In this document: positions 20,294 to 59,996 of the stretch, piece by piece
How the letters are laid out: each line of letters opens with the position of its first letter
Position numbering within the stretch: the first letter of the stretch is position 1
Assembly: GCA_022457155.1 (NCBI GenBank)
Contig: JAJGOT010000493.1
Span: forward strand, 130,001 to 194,000
Direction: 5' to 3'
Length of the DNA stretch: 64,000 nucleotides
From: Cladopsammia gracilis
Lineage: Eukaryota > Cnidaria > Anthozoa > Scleractinia > Dendrophylliidae
Position numbers and translations under genes: made by a program
The notes under the pieces: generated by a model
What the model was told of the DNA's origin: nothing
The model's database searches: none
The model's input: only the letters and a program-made list of their open reading frames with translations

Positions 20294-20593
20294 TTAGTAA
20301 CCTGGCCTTTGATGTTGTAGTGCCTGTGATATTCCAATCTGCGGCTCCTCTAGTCCTCCGTTTCCTGTTGATGGCGCTGTCTTTGCTGAGCTAAGCGATG
20401 TTGTCTTTGCTCTGCATGTAGTTTCTTGATTTCTCGTTCTTCTTCGCTGTTCCCGCTGAATTTGAAGTCGCCGTTCACGTTGTTGAGGAGTTTCGTTGTT
20501 AAATCTTCCTCGGCGAATCTGTCTTGTCCCTTGTTCTTCCTCCTGTGTCCCATTTGCATTACAATTTGGTTGTAATTCACCAACAGTAAACAT
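20294..20593 (-). pseudogene. Possible Helitron-type N-terminal fragment (ETPQQRERRL repeats)
   Basis: The minus-strand frame of 99 residues contains NETPQQRERRLQIQREQRRR. A second frame overlapping it continues RQHRLAQQRQRHQQETED, suggesting one coding stretch broken by a frameshift. Arg/Gln-rich ETPEQRERRL-type repeats are known from the N-terminal parts of animal Helitron Rep/helicase proteins, but no Rep or helicase motif is present here. It begins about 450 bases past the end of E2. It could also be any Arg/Gln-rich coiled-coil fragment. Confidence 0.3.
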
Positions 20594-20671
20594 TTTTCAC
20601 GGCTCGATAAATAAACGTACGGCCCTCAATGAATAAACATGAGAGTGCGCCATTGTGAGGGTTGTGCTTAA

Positions 20672-20936
20672 AGAATACCGTTTAGAGGGACGTCGGACAC
20701 CTTATTAAGACTTATATAACCTAATGTCGACACTTAGAATTTTATTTTCAATAAATTTTTAAGAGTAAAAAAGAAAATCTAAAATCCCCAACTCAGGATT
20801 GAACTCGTGATCTCAGCTAGGCTTAGGCTTAGATAGCCTACCGTACCACTGTACCACTGTACCACCTAGCTTCTCGGGTTGGTCAGGCCTAAATTTAACT
20901 ATATAAACTGCTACCCATAACATCAACTGAAAGCTT
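20672..20936 (-). repeat. tRNA-like repeat, copy 1 (one terminal repeat missing)
   Basis: On the minus strand GCTAGGTGGTACAGTGGTAC resembles an A box region and GAGTTCAATCCTGAG a B box, about 60 bases apart, as in tRNA-derived SINEs. The left border GACGTCGGACACCTTATTAA matches the terminal inverted repeat of the complete copy at 52668-52986. The opposite terminus is lost. Confidence 0.55.
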
Positions 20937-21034
20937 TTTAAATTTTTCGCTCGATTGCGCGCGGCTCAACTCCCGAGACCCGAGCACCCGAGCGGCCTTC
21001 GGCCGCCGAATTTATTAACCTCGCTTCGCGAGGA

Positions 21035-21420
21035 ATTAGAAATAATTTATAAATTAAATACAAAATATAAAAGCTACAATCTAAGCTAACAATATAAGTC
21101 AAAATTAATAATGTGAAATATAAAAATAAGAATATATTAACTATCTAAATAAAATAAAAATCACTAAGTAACAAAGAAGCCTGTTCTTCATGGATGCCGT
21201 GTGTTTTATCTACTCAAAACTGTACTGATTTAGCCTTGTTTTAATTCACTTACAGTTGTAGATAGTCTGATATCAACAGGAAGGCTTTTCCACAAAATAG
21301 CACCACTATAACAATTAGAGCCAATACTAGTCATTCCAAGGGTCAAATGAGCAAGTTCTATTCCGTATAGAAACCTATGGAAAGTACGTGCAAGTTTGCA
21401 TGTATGCCTCTGTAATGCAA
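21035..21420 (-). pseudogene. CR1/L2-like LINE reverse-transcriptase C-terminal remnant
   Basis: On the minus strand a broken frame reads SIGSNCYSGAILWKSLPVDI and RLSTTVSELKQG, matching the conserved C-terminal tail of CR1/L2-type ORF2 proteins (a WNSLP-like motif). The 3' side is AT-rich. No intact ORF. Confidence 0.5.
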
Positions 21421-21809
21421 TGTAAACCAGTGTGCTGAATAAACATGAAACTAAGCGAAAAAAAGTAGTGCATATAACACGTTACAATGTTCCGAGTACC
21501 AACAGTGTGTTATAGCCCTGACATGCGTACTTTAAAAATGGACACAGAAACCGAAAATCCACGGAAGTTAGTGCTTCCGCATACGTTCTTTTCGTGCGTC
21601 ATGAATTCATGCAACAATGATCAGATGACGTCAAACACAGTGCTAGACGTCAGTTATTAAATCTATTTTAACGTCTCTACCATTCTCGTTCCCAGGCCCA
21701 TGGTCTCTCTTCTTCCCGTCCCCTGGAGTGAGATATATATTTATTCTGATTGCCGATTACTTCGCTAATCCTGATTTTAAAAGCGTCAAGTCACCAACTC
21801 GGTTTAAAG

Positions 21810-50852
<29,043 letters not shown>

Positions 50853-51459
50853 GGATATTTTGAGAAGCTAGTTGAAAGACATCCAAGTATTTTTTTTATT
50901 ATTTAATGCTCGACTGTAAAGCGCTATATATTTTTTCAGAAGCTTATCACGTATGATAAGTATCACGTATCTGTTATGAGCTTCTGATTTTTTAAATTGC
51001 ATATTTTTGTGTATCATCCAGTTTATAAGTCGAGATAACGAATGTGCTAATACGGGTCCAGATTGCGATGGGAAAAATCCTTTTTCTAACTTGATTCGCT
51101 GTAGTAGAACAAAATTAATGACAGAACTTCTCAAATGATGAATGATAGAACTTAATTAATGATAATTAATGATAGAACTTCGCAATAAATAAATGATAGA
51201 CTTAATTAAGGATAATTAATGATAGAAGGTCTCAAAGACGCTATAACAAGAGAAAATAAGAAGAAAACAAACAACCATTTATGCGAATTATCTCCCAAGA
51301 AAGTAAAATAATACTTTTTATAGCTATATTGATGCCTTTTATTGCGTGGGTTTTAATTTCATTATTTTGCGCATAAAAATTAATCTCGCGAAAATACATT
51401 GTATTGTTCAGTATTGTTCAGTGGGCTAGAAACCCTGTTCTTTGCTCATTTTTTCTGAA

Positions 51460-51998
51460 GGCTGGTTCTCATATAATCGTCCCGGTCGCCCCGGTCGTCC
51501 GAGTCGTTTCAAAAGATTCTGGGCAAACGACTCAGACGATCGGGACGGCACAAGCGATTTGGGTTCTCATATGATCGTCCCGATCGTCCAGAACGTCAAT
51601 AGCGAGGTCGTAAACTGGGTCCGACAACATGTTTTGGGCGCGAGAATCGTAAAAAACTGGCGGCTGTTAAAGCAGAGTTAAACTCCGAAGTTGTCGCCAT
51701 TTTGGAATTGATAGAGCTCTGAATACTGGGAAATAATAGTAAATTCTGAGGTAGATTTGGGTCACTTCGATCGCCTCAGTCGTCCCGGTCGCCTGAGAGT
51801 AGTCTCTTATTTGATCGTCCTCGATTTTTGACGATCGTCCCAGTCGTCCGGATAGAGCACAGTTCTATCCAAGCGACCGTGATTGTTCCAGTTGTCGGGT
51901 CGTTTGCGATCGTCTCGGGTCGTCTCAGAAGTGTTCTTATATAATCGTCCCGGTCGTCCGTGCACTTTTTGAAACGACTCGGACGATCGGGACGACCG
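51460..51998. repeat. Dispersed inverted-repeat block rich in ATCGTCCCGGTCG
   Basis: Multiple copies of TATAATCGTCCCGGTCG, GTTCTCATATGATCGTCCCG and the inverse CGATCGGGACGACCGGGAC. GTCGTTTCAAAAGATTC near the left pairs with TTTGAAACGACTCGGACGA at the right. It is probably one fold-back element with degenerate internal copies, resembling in style (not sequence) the element at 6781-7043. Confidence 0.6.
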
Positions 51999-52667
51999 GG
52001 ACTCATCGACTGTCGCGATAATTTTACCTGTCGCGATAATTTTACCTGCGTAAATTTTTCCCGGTGCTTGGATATCCTGAGGAAACACTCTTCCCAGTGT
52101 TTGATTTTTTATTACAGCTCGTTTCCACACGAGAGGGTTGGTGTACAGTATTGGACTGCGTTTTCAAACAGAGGCGTGCAACTCGGAGAGTTCATCCCCA
52201 GGGATCTCTCGGTAATTTAAAATGGCGACGAGAAAAACCTTAGTTTGAAATGGGTTTATCGGCTCAATAAACCACGTGGGATGTCGGAAGAACACGAGAA
52301 GAGATTGTAAGTCACGAGCCGAAGGCGAGTGATTTACAAGCTTTTCGAGTGTTTTATTTCACTAATAAACCATAGAAATGTGTGGTCTATTGCTTAAATA
52401 AACCGTGAATATCCTTACCACAAGAAATACTCGGACAAACAGACAGGCTAAAGGAATTGACGCATGGTCTTAATCGAAGGCAAAAACTTTATTGCTGATT
52501 TTGAACTATTTTCACATTATTTTTCAAAGTAAGAAAGTAATTCTGTTTAACTATGACAGTTAAATTCCTCTAAAACATCTACCGTGACTGATCCGACAGT
52601 CGCTCTTGGAGATGCGTCAGTCATTGAGAGAGAAAAAATAAATTACATATGGCAAGCGGTTGTGTCT

Positions 52668-52986
52668 AAATCATACCGTCCAGAAGGACATCGGACACCT
52701 TATTGAGACATATACTTATAATGTCGACACTTATAATTTTATTTTCAATAATTTTTTAAGTGTAAAAAAGAAAATCTAAAATCCCCACTCAGGATTGAAC
52801 CTGTGACCTCAGCTAGGCTTAGGCTTACATAGCCTACCGTACCACTGTACCACCTAGCTTCTCGGGTTGCTTAGTCGTAAATTTAACTATATAAACTGCT
52901 ACCCTAACCTCAACTGAAAGCTAACCAGTTATTCCGTTATGTAAGTCTCAATAAGGTGTCCGACGTCCTTCTGGACGGTATGATTT
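52668..52986 (-). mobile_element. TIR-flanked element with tRNA-like interior, complete copy
   Basis: Terminal inverted repeats of about 45 bases (AAATCATACCGTCCAGAAGG, then CATCGGACACCTTATTGAGA) enclose an interior that on the minus strand has GCTAGGTGGTACAGTGGTAC (A-box-like) and CACAGGTTCAATCCTGAG (B-box-like). The same interior with one terminus is at 20672-20936. Not a functional tRNA: no clean cloverleaf was seen. Confidence 0.65.
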
Positions 52987-53341
52987 GGGCTTGACCATGG
53001 CAAGCACCAACACCACGTGTCCCATGATGCATTCCGATTACGAGAAAGTTATTTTGCGCCTGTAGGGATTCATTAAAAAAGTTTTCCTCTCTGCCTTGAA
53101 AAAAAAAAACCGCAAAAGATAAACAGCGGACATTTTCCCTAACAGATACATTTCAGTAAACAAATGAGTCACCTGTTTTGATGGAGGTGAGTTGTGAAAA
53201 TAAACACTAGGTGTAACTGGTCTGCTACCTGATCGCAGGTTAGCCAACCTCAGACGTTCAGCCCAGTCAACATTGCACCCAATGTTAAGTTTCACAAATC
53301 GTAAGTGCTACTAAGTCTCTATTACAAGTCCACAAGGCTTC

Positions 53342-56300
53342 TCAAAAATGAAACTCTTGGCTCGCTCTGTCTTGTCTGGGTGAAGGTTTCATGGTACCCA
53401 GACTCCCCTCTGTCATATGGACTCGCACATGCTGGTTCAACAAAGCCGCGCTTGCGAATGCACTTGCACAGTATCCGCATCTGAAAGGCCTTTCGTTGAC
53501 GTGTGTTTCCATGTGAGTGCGGTATTCGAGTGGATGAGAGAATGACTGGCTGCATTGAGTGCATGTCAAGTTCTTTCCGCTGCCAATGCCGTTGCACTGA
53601 TGCACCTCAAGTTGTTCACGGTTTGTAAACGCTTTAAAACACTGATTGCATCTCCAGGTGAAGTCATCGGCTGGGTCAAAACGCGACGGCGTTCGCGTTT
53701 GGTGCTTGTACCCGTAGCCTCGCCCTCGATATGACGCCGATCTTCTGTCTTCTCTTAAAATCCCCTGGTCGTTATCTGATTTGCTTGGTTCGGACTCAGT
53801 TCTCCTCAGAGGAGGCCGACCCCTTTGAGCTGGCGCATGGTCTGTAAAGTTTCTTCTGACCGCTGGTTCAAATGGCTCATTTTTATCGGCCCTTGAACGT
53901 GATCGTTCTTGAGCGACAAGATCTCGAGGTGGATGTACACCTGTTGATGAAATTGAAATTTTTTTTTTGTTTAGTGACAATAAAATAAATATATATTTAG
54001 TTGATTTATAGTGAAACACAAATGATAAATTTGTTGTTGTAAAGCGTCCAATCTAGGAGATTAGATTAACTGATAACCGCGAACTACGATACTTTTAATG
54101 GTGAAAGTCCTGCAGAATAGGGAAAGAGAAAAAACCTACTTAACCTACTTACCCCTACTCCCCGAGTCGCTTAGTGCCACAGGTACTCCCATAAACTGAG
54201 AATATCTGGTATCGTACCACACAAGCAGCTCCTGGCCAGGGAGAATCTCCCTGATGGTCCTGTAGTACACACAGCCATGGTACTGGAAAACCACCATGTT
54301 TTGCTCTTTCTTGTGCCGAGCGCAGCGAACGAATCGCATCCAGCTGGAATTGGCCTCGTCTTTTCCATCAAGGTAATGACTAACTTGGCCATCGTGGAAG
54401 ACCTGTGTCAAAATATATAGAGAAGGAATCAGTTTTTACACTTTACGACTCAAAGATTGGTCATTCTGATCGGCTCATGATCACGGAGAGCAGGAAAACG
54501 TTTACACGACTACAATTTCTTGAGTTCAAACTACGTAAAGATAAATAGAAGTCTACCAAAGTTTTTTGACAAGATTCTTGATAATTATTTATAACCCTTA
54601 ATATCCAGTGTCATACCTCGCAGCATGAGTAATAGGGAAAGAAGACTCAAATGAAAGTTACTGAGTGGTACTGCGGTACATTGTTTGTTTCTAATACAGT
54701 ATGTAAATGCCAAATGAAATTGTTTTGCACTTGATGTACACTGATTTATTCCTACCTCCCACATATACTCCGTCTCGGTTTCAACTTTGATGTCTTCCGG
54801 TCGCACCAGTTTTCCCTCGTATGGCCCGATCCATGTTCCCGCGGGAATCCTCTTCCTGGCGCATACGCCATAGCCAACACAAGGAATGCTGGATGTGCAA
54901 AGGCAGACTTCATCCGGGAATTTAAGAACAGAGCCGTTTTCCAGAGGACTGTTGGATTGTCCGGCGCTGACCAGTTTTCTTAGTGAGTGCAAAGGACCGT
55001 GCATTGGGCATTCCCCGTCGTGTTTCTCGTTGCAAATATCACACCCTATAAATGCAATATAATTAAGTTAGCTGTTCGTGTCATTGTTGACACGTTGTTG
55101 TTGTTGGGTGGTGACATTAACGGAGCTATGTCATGGGGATTTTGTCGTTTTTGGGTCAAAAACTGACCAAGTTAAAACGAAATACGTTTGTCCTACAAAA
55201 CACTAGCTAAGAGGAAGATATCAAGTGAATGTTCGACGAGAGAAAAAAACATTATCAAAGTTTTAGCGAGTTGTCCAAGACACAAGCGACAAACTTGAAA
55301 AAATTGGTCCAATTTTTGCAAGATGCAATCTATTGTCGTCTTGGCCATCTACAGCCTAAGACACCTATTTTTACTCTTTGAGCACTAGAAGAAAAATTTT
55401 AAACAAAACTGAATTTCCACTGATATAAAGATGTAGTTTGAATTTTTAAAGTAACATTAAAAATGGTGACGTAGCCCCTTTAAGCTTTCGTCTTGCTTAT
55501 TACACCTTACCATACTCGACAAGTAGAGGACTTGAAGGAACCTCCATCAATGTACGAAGACAGTAGGTGTCGGGATCCTTCATTGTTATAGTAAATTGAA
55601 AGTTAAGTTGTTGGAAATAAAAGCTAAATTCCAATTCTTTTTTTTTTTTACACTGTGGACAGAATTTGGGTGTACCAAAAAATTGGATATGATCATAGTA
55701 GTTTTCGCTATTAAGTTTCGGAACGTACTGCCACGGAATCGTTCAGTACACAGCACTTAACATGCGTCTACATTTAATTCTTGTTAAAATATAATGACAA
55801 TCGCTCAAATTAGAGAAGATGAGTGTCGTAAAACCATAACCAGAGTAATTACTCCGGCCAATCACAACAGACGCAAACAATCCAATGAACCAATCAGAAC
55901 TCGAAGCAGATACTTTCAGTCGGTGCCAAGCGCGGGAAAACGCGTGCGAGCAAGTCACGATTGGTTTTGCTTCCGATTGGTTGATTTTAATTGGTTAATT
56001 TAAAAATGGCGCAAGATTTTTCTTAACCAATCACACAGCGTAGCAATGCTAAACCGAAGCAATGGCGAAATCACTTTCGATACTCAAATGAAAAGCGCGC
56101 TGCAATGGATTAAAACAACAGTGACCTGAAACCAGCAAAACACTGGAACACATTATGCTTTCTAGATTGGACCGAACTAAAATTAATTGGATTACAAAGA
56201 CGACGCCTAACGTGGTTTTCAGTAGCACCAATGCAAACAAATTCATTTCTAAAAACGTAGCTTGCTTTATGGACGTATTCATTTAATGGCCAGAAATGAT

Positions 56301-59300
56301 CCAACTTTTCTTTCTTTAATCTTCTATCAGAGAAAACTAACATGTAATCACATTTACTATAGCTCTATGCCATTGCTTCAAAGTGCAAATCGATGGCATA
56401 TTTTCCAAAATTTCCAGTTGCGAAAAATTTGTCTCTTTATTAAAATCACCATTAATAAACCATTAATGATTCAAACCATTTACAATAAATATAAATGCTC
56501 GCATTCAAAAGTTACAACCACCTTCTAACTTAAAAATGTTACATCTATCACCTTCATTTCAAAATGTTACATCTATGTCAGTTACATGATTACATGGAAA
56601 AACGTTGAATTAAATGAATGCTTAGTTTTATCCTTTCTTGATTTAATCCTTTCTTGATTGACTGATGTGTTATTGTTGATAATAGTGATGGGTGGTTGTA
56701 AACAAAGATTGTTTGGTCACATTCATTACTCTCTTTTAATGCTGTGGCAAGATAGCAATTCTAATGGACATTAGAAACACATACTAGTTTTACTATATAT
56801 CATGTCTATGTTCTATATAAGCTCAGTATCTGATAAAAGTAAAAGATTTCAGTTCTGGATTTAACTTGAATATCTTTGAAAATGTAAAATGATTGGTGGA
56901 ATTTGAGTCCACCCTCCAGTGGTCTTGTCTTGTTGTAAGAAGTAAACTATCCTGATGTACACGAGGCATACCTGTTTATGCTATGGACCCTATGGTATCT
57001 CCTGTAATTAATGGCATTCATTTTCTATTTATGTTTAAATTAAAAAAGGATCCGGTGCGCTAATCTCTGCCCATAGCATCAGTAAAATGTATATTAAAAT
57101 CACATCTTCATATAAGCAGTAGAGATCCCAGAAAGGATTTTGATTTTCAATTTGCATCTTCTTATGGTTTGTACACTTATAGTCACAACCTCGCATCTCC
57201 TTGCGGCAGGCGATTTCTTCATGCGTGCCGTAAAGTAGCAAGCTGCATAAGAAAACTAATGCTGACTGTTAAACTATTAAGGGTTATTACTGCAAATATC
57301 TTCACGTACGCTTTGCTTACCTATGTTTCACTTTGTATGCATTTATATATATGTTGTAGGTTAAAACTATTTTAGGTTAAAAATTATTTCAAACTAGGTT
57401 AATTTTTAAGTCGCGAATACGACATATTGCGGTTACTGGAGAAAAGTCACTCACTCATCGTTAAACTTTATATTAAATTTGTATTAAATTGTTGATATGT
57501 TACACTTCGGTAATAGCATACATGGAGTAAATTGGAGTAAACCAAGTCCGCCATAACGGTCGTTGTGTTTACGAATGCTCGATGAGCTGAAACGTCGGTT
57601 TGGGAAAACGCTGGGGTTCTTTTACTTGTTATCATTGCTTGGCAAGGATATCTGACATTAATAATGAAGGAAAAGGTAAGTTTGTCCCGTAATTTCCATT
57701 TTCGCTAGTAAACACAAACATTGCCGAGCTGAGATTGTGCAGTACAGACTGTAATTCATCTTTAAAGCATTGTTGATAAAAATCACAGTGGATTTTACTT
57801 GCCACGTGTTTGCTATACGCTCTGGAGAATAACCCAGGACTCGAGCTCACTCAGCTACGTACACACACGAAGGCTTTAGAGGTCCTTCTTTGGTAAAATA
57901 TATTGGTACGTGGATCCGCAACATAAGGGACGTAGTCATAACATGTACAATCTAAGAGGACCCACCTTGTGTAGGGTAGGAAAAGGTCCGATAGTTGTTT
58001 CATATTCACGACTTGGCTCGCAAGGAGCCTTTGATTATTTTTCTTTGTCCCAGATTTATTAACATATTCTCAGACAAAGGGAAATAAAAATTAACCTAGT
58101 TTGAAACACTTATGGCACTTCTCTTGTTTGAAATAATTTTAACCTACAACATATACACTGTATATACAATGTATATATATTTCAGCTAAAGGGAAAGCAG
58201 AATGAAGCTTATAGAAATTAGGCAAAACACGTTTACTTTCTGCACTGCTTATATTAATGGTCAGTTGAATTGTCGACGCGAACGATCGAAAGTATTATCT
58301 TAAAGTATTATCAAATTGTCTGAAACTAGAGGAGGAGCGAAAAAAGACAGTTATTTGTGCTCTGAATATTGTTTTTATGCAATTAAAAGGCAAACAACCT
58401 GTTAAGATGGGCGGACTTTTCCCAAAATAGAAAAACCACAAGAAAACGCTTTTCGGTGCTTAAAGTAAACAAATTTTGCAGCAATAAATCTGTTTTGTTT
58501 TTTTAACAAGTCGGTTAATCCAGTGTATATCATAGGCGGGCGGATACTTTTACCGACAAGTTTGCATTTATTTGTTATTTACATGCACTTTGTAAAAATA
58601 AATAATAAATGAAGCTTTGGAACAATTTTATAATTTTAAACCCTAAACCCTAAGCTTTTTTACATCATCTAAAAAGGTTAATTAGAATATACATTTTTAC
58701 CAGTAAAAACTATGAATTGTGGCGGACGACTCGCGCGGTGAAACTGAAAGCAAGTACGCGGAACTCGATTTCAAAACATTACTTATTCCAGTTTCAATTT
58801 GAATTGTATTCGCTTAAAACGAATTTAGCATAAATTTGAGGTAGGTTCAATTGAACTTATAGTCAAAGTAAAATCGTGATCTTATTAACATATCACAGAT
58901 AAGTTATAGAAAAAATATTGTAATTAAGAAGGACTCTCAAATCTGCTTACTCTACGGTTAAGGTAAATAACAAAACACTTGAGTGATTATAGCGAGCGTG
59001 TTACGAGAAATTCACAGTTGTAATTATAATGCGTTGTGGTGACAAGTGATTTTAACATTCTTACTTGAACGAAGCTAATTTAACTTGTTTTCGACAAATT
59101 AAAATTTAGAAAAAATATAAGGTTATGTGAGATCGCAAATATAGAAACTCTGAAGGTTGACAGCGCGCATGTGCAATGCAATCAGCACGTGGAAATCGCT
59201 ACTCGCTGTGTTACACTTCAAAACAACTCATGCAGTGATAAGATATCGCTCATATTTCCTTGGATAAAATAGTTAACCTTAAGTGGAAAATACAGGAGAC

Positions 59301-59996
59301 ACATTGCTCTTAGCTTCGTGTATTGCGAATTAGTATTGATTCAGGGAGGGAGAAAGGAAGGTTAAAAACTGATCACAAAAGGTTTAAAAGCAAATCGATA
59401 TGTTTGTTTAAAAACACTTACTTGTGAAAAGCGTTCTAGAAACAGTCAGCAATTAGTCGGTTATTTTCTGTGCTGGCAGGGGAAATGTCACTACAGCAAC
59501 TAACATAACCGCACACTGCTAATGAACAAGTTCCGAGGAAAGTCAGTTAGTCAACAATAAGTTCTTGGAAATGTAAATAATGGCTTGAAAGTATAACCCT
59601 GGAAGCTTCATTTAAGCTCCATAGACTCTAGATGTGCAGATTTTCAGTTACTTATTGTTGAGACAGTATTTTAACGACTCTTGTTGTTACTAAGTTGCTA
59701 AAATCACAAGCAACATATCTGTAATTTTCACACGAGTTCAAAATGTTAAGTTACTCACACGAAATCGCCTGTTTGTTGGTCGACCCATTCTCCACCTGCA
59801 TCGCTTGTCTTCGACGTTGCTGCAACTGAACAGGGTCAACAAGACGAATAGGAGTATAGCCATACAAGTAGTTGAACAAATCTTCAGCGGTAAGCTTATT
59901 TCGCTGCGAAGTTGTGGGAGTAGGAGAGTTTTGAACTTGAACAGGAGATGAACTGCCCGCTTGAATTGCTCGCTCCAACGTAGCGAAAGTCGCCAT
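53342..59996 (-). CDS. prdm6-like: PRDM6-like PR/SET domain and C2H2 zinc-finger protein
   Basis: Four minus-strand exons join in phase: 59996-59759, 55045-54756, 54402-54153 and 53940-53342, giving 458 residues. The ATG at 59996 has an in-frame TAG four codons upstream. Exon 2 begins with a zinc knuckle (C81, C84, C92, H95 in [18 protein letters not shown]). A PR/SET domain follows at about residues 122-240, with [21 protein letters not shown] (196-205), [12 protein letters not shown] and [11 protein letters not shown] basic linker (about 260-355) leads to zinc fingers at C357/C360/H373/C375 (C2HC type), C386/C389/H402/H406 and C414/C417/H430/H434. The knuckle, VCLCTSSIP and WMRxxRCARH are what I know of PRDM6. 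It is shorter than vertebrate PRDM6 and ends after three fingers. Expected role: nuclear chromatin or transcription regulator. Methyltransferase activity cannot be judged. Confidence 0.8.
54757..59758 (-). other. PRDM6-like intron 1 and flanking intronic sequence
   Basis: Intron 1 spans 55046-59758 with GTGAGT donor (59758-59753) and AG acceptor (55047-55046). It contains a repeat block with many CCAAT words at 55840-56045. 56400-57400 and 57900-59700 show nothing I can classify. 57570-57600 has GAGCTGAAACGTCGG, a phrase often seen near retroelement 3' ends, but with no coding support. Confidence 0.5.
55790..56110. repeat. CCAAT-rich dispersed repeat in PRDM6-like intron 1
   Basis: At least eight CCAAT or ATTGG words in about 200 bases (GGCCAATCACAACAG, GAACCAATCAGAAC, CGATTGGTTTTGC, CCGATTGGTTGATT, AACCAATCACACAG). 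A similar cluster is at 30690-30790. It is probably a transposon end rather than a promoter. Confidence 0.4.

Larger units (their letters stand above)
50853..53341. other. Spacer between NCF2-like copy B and PRDM6-like gene
   Basis: 50853-51353 is homologous to 12914-13350 downstream of copy A (3' untranslated and flanking sequence, with GATAGAACTT repeats). 51360-52990 is repeats (listed). 52991-53341 probably holds the PRDM6-like 3' untranslated region; no clear polyadenylation signal was identified. Confidence 0.55.

Noticed and set aside
20760..20890. Functional tRNA gene
   Set aside because: Box-like motifs exist but no clean acceptor stem and anticodon arm could be drawn, and a duplicated TACCACTG run breaks the D arm.
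58640..58660. AAACCCTAAACCCTAAG, a telomere-like motif
   Set aside because: Only two repeat units, of the plant-type 7-mer rather than the animal TTAGGG; likely chance.
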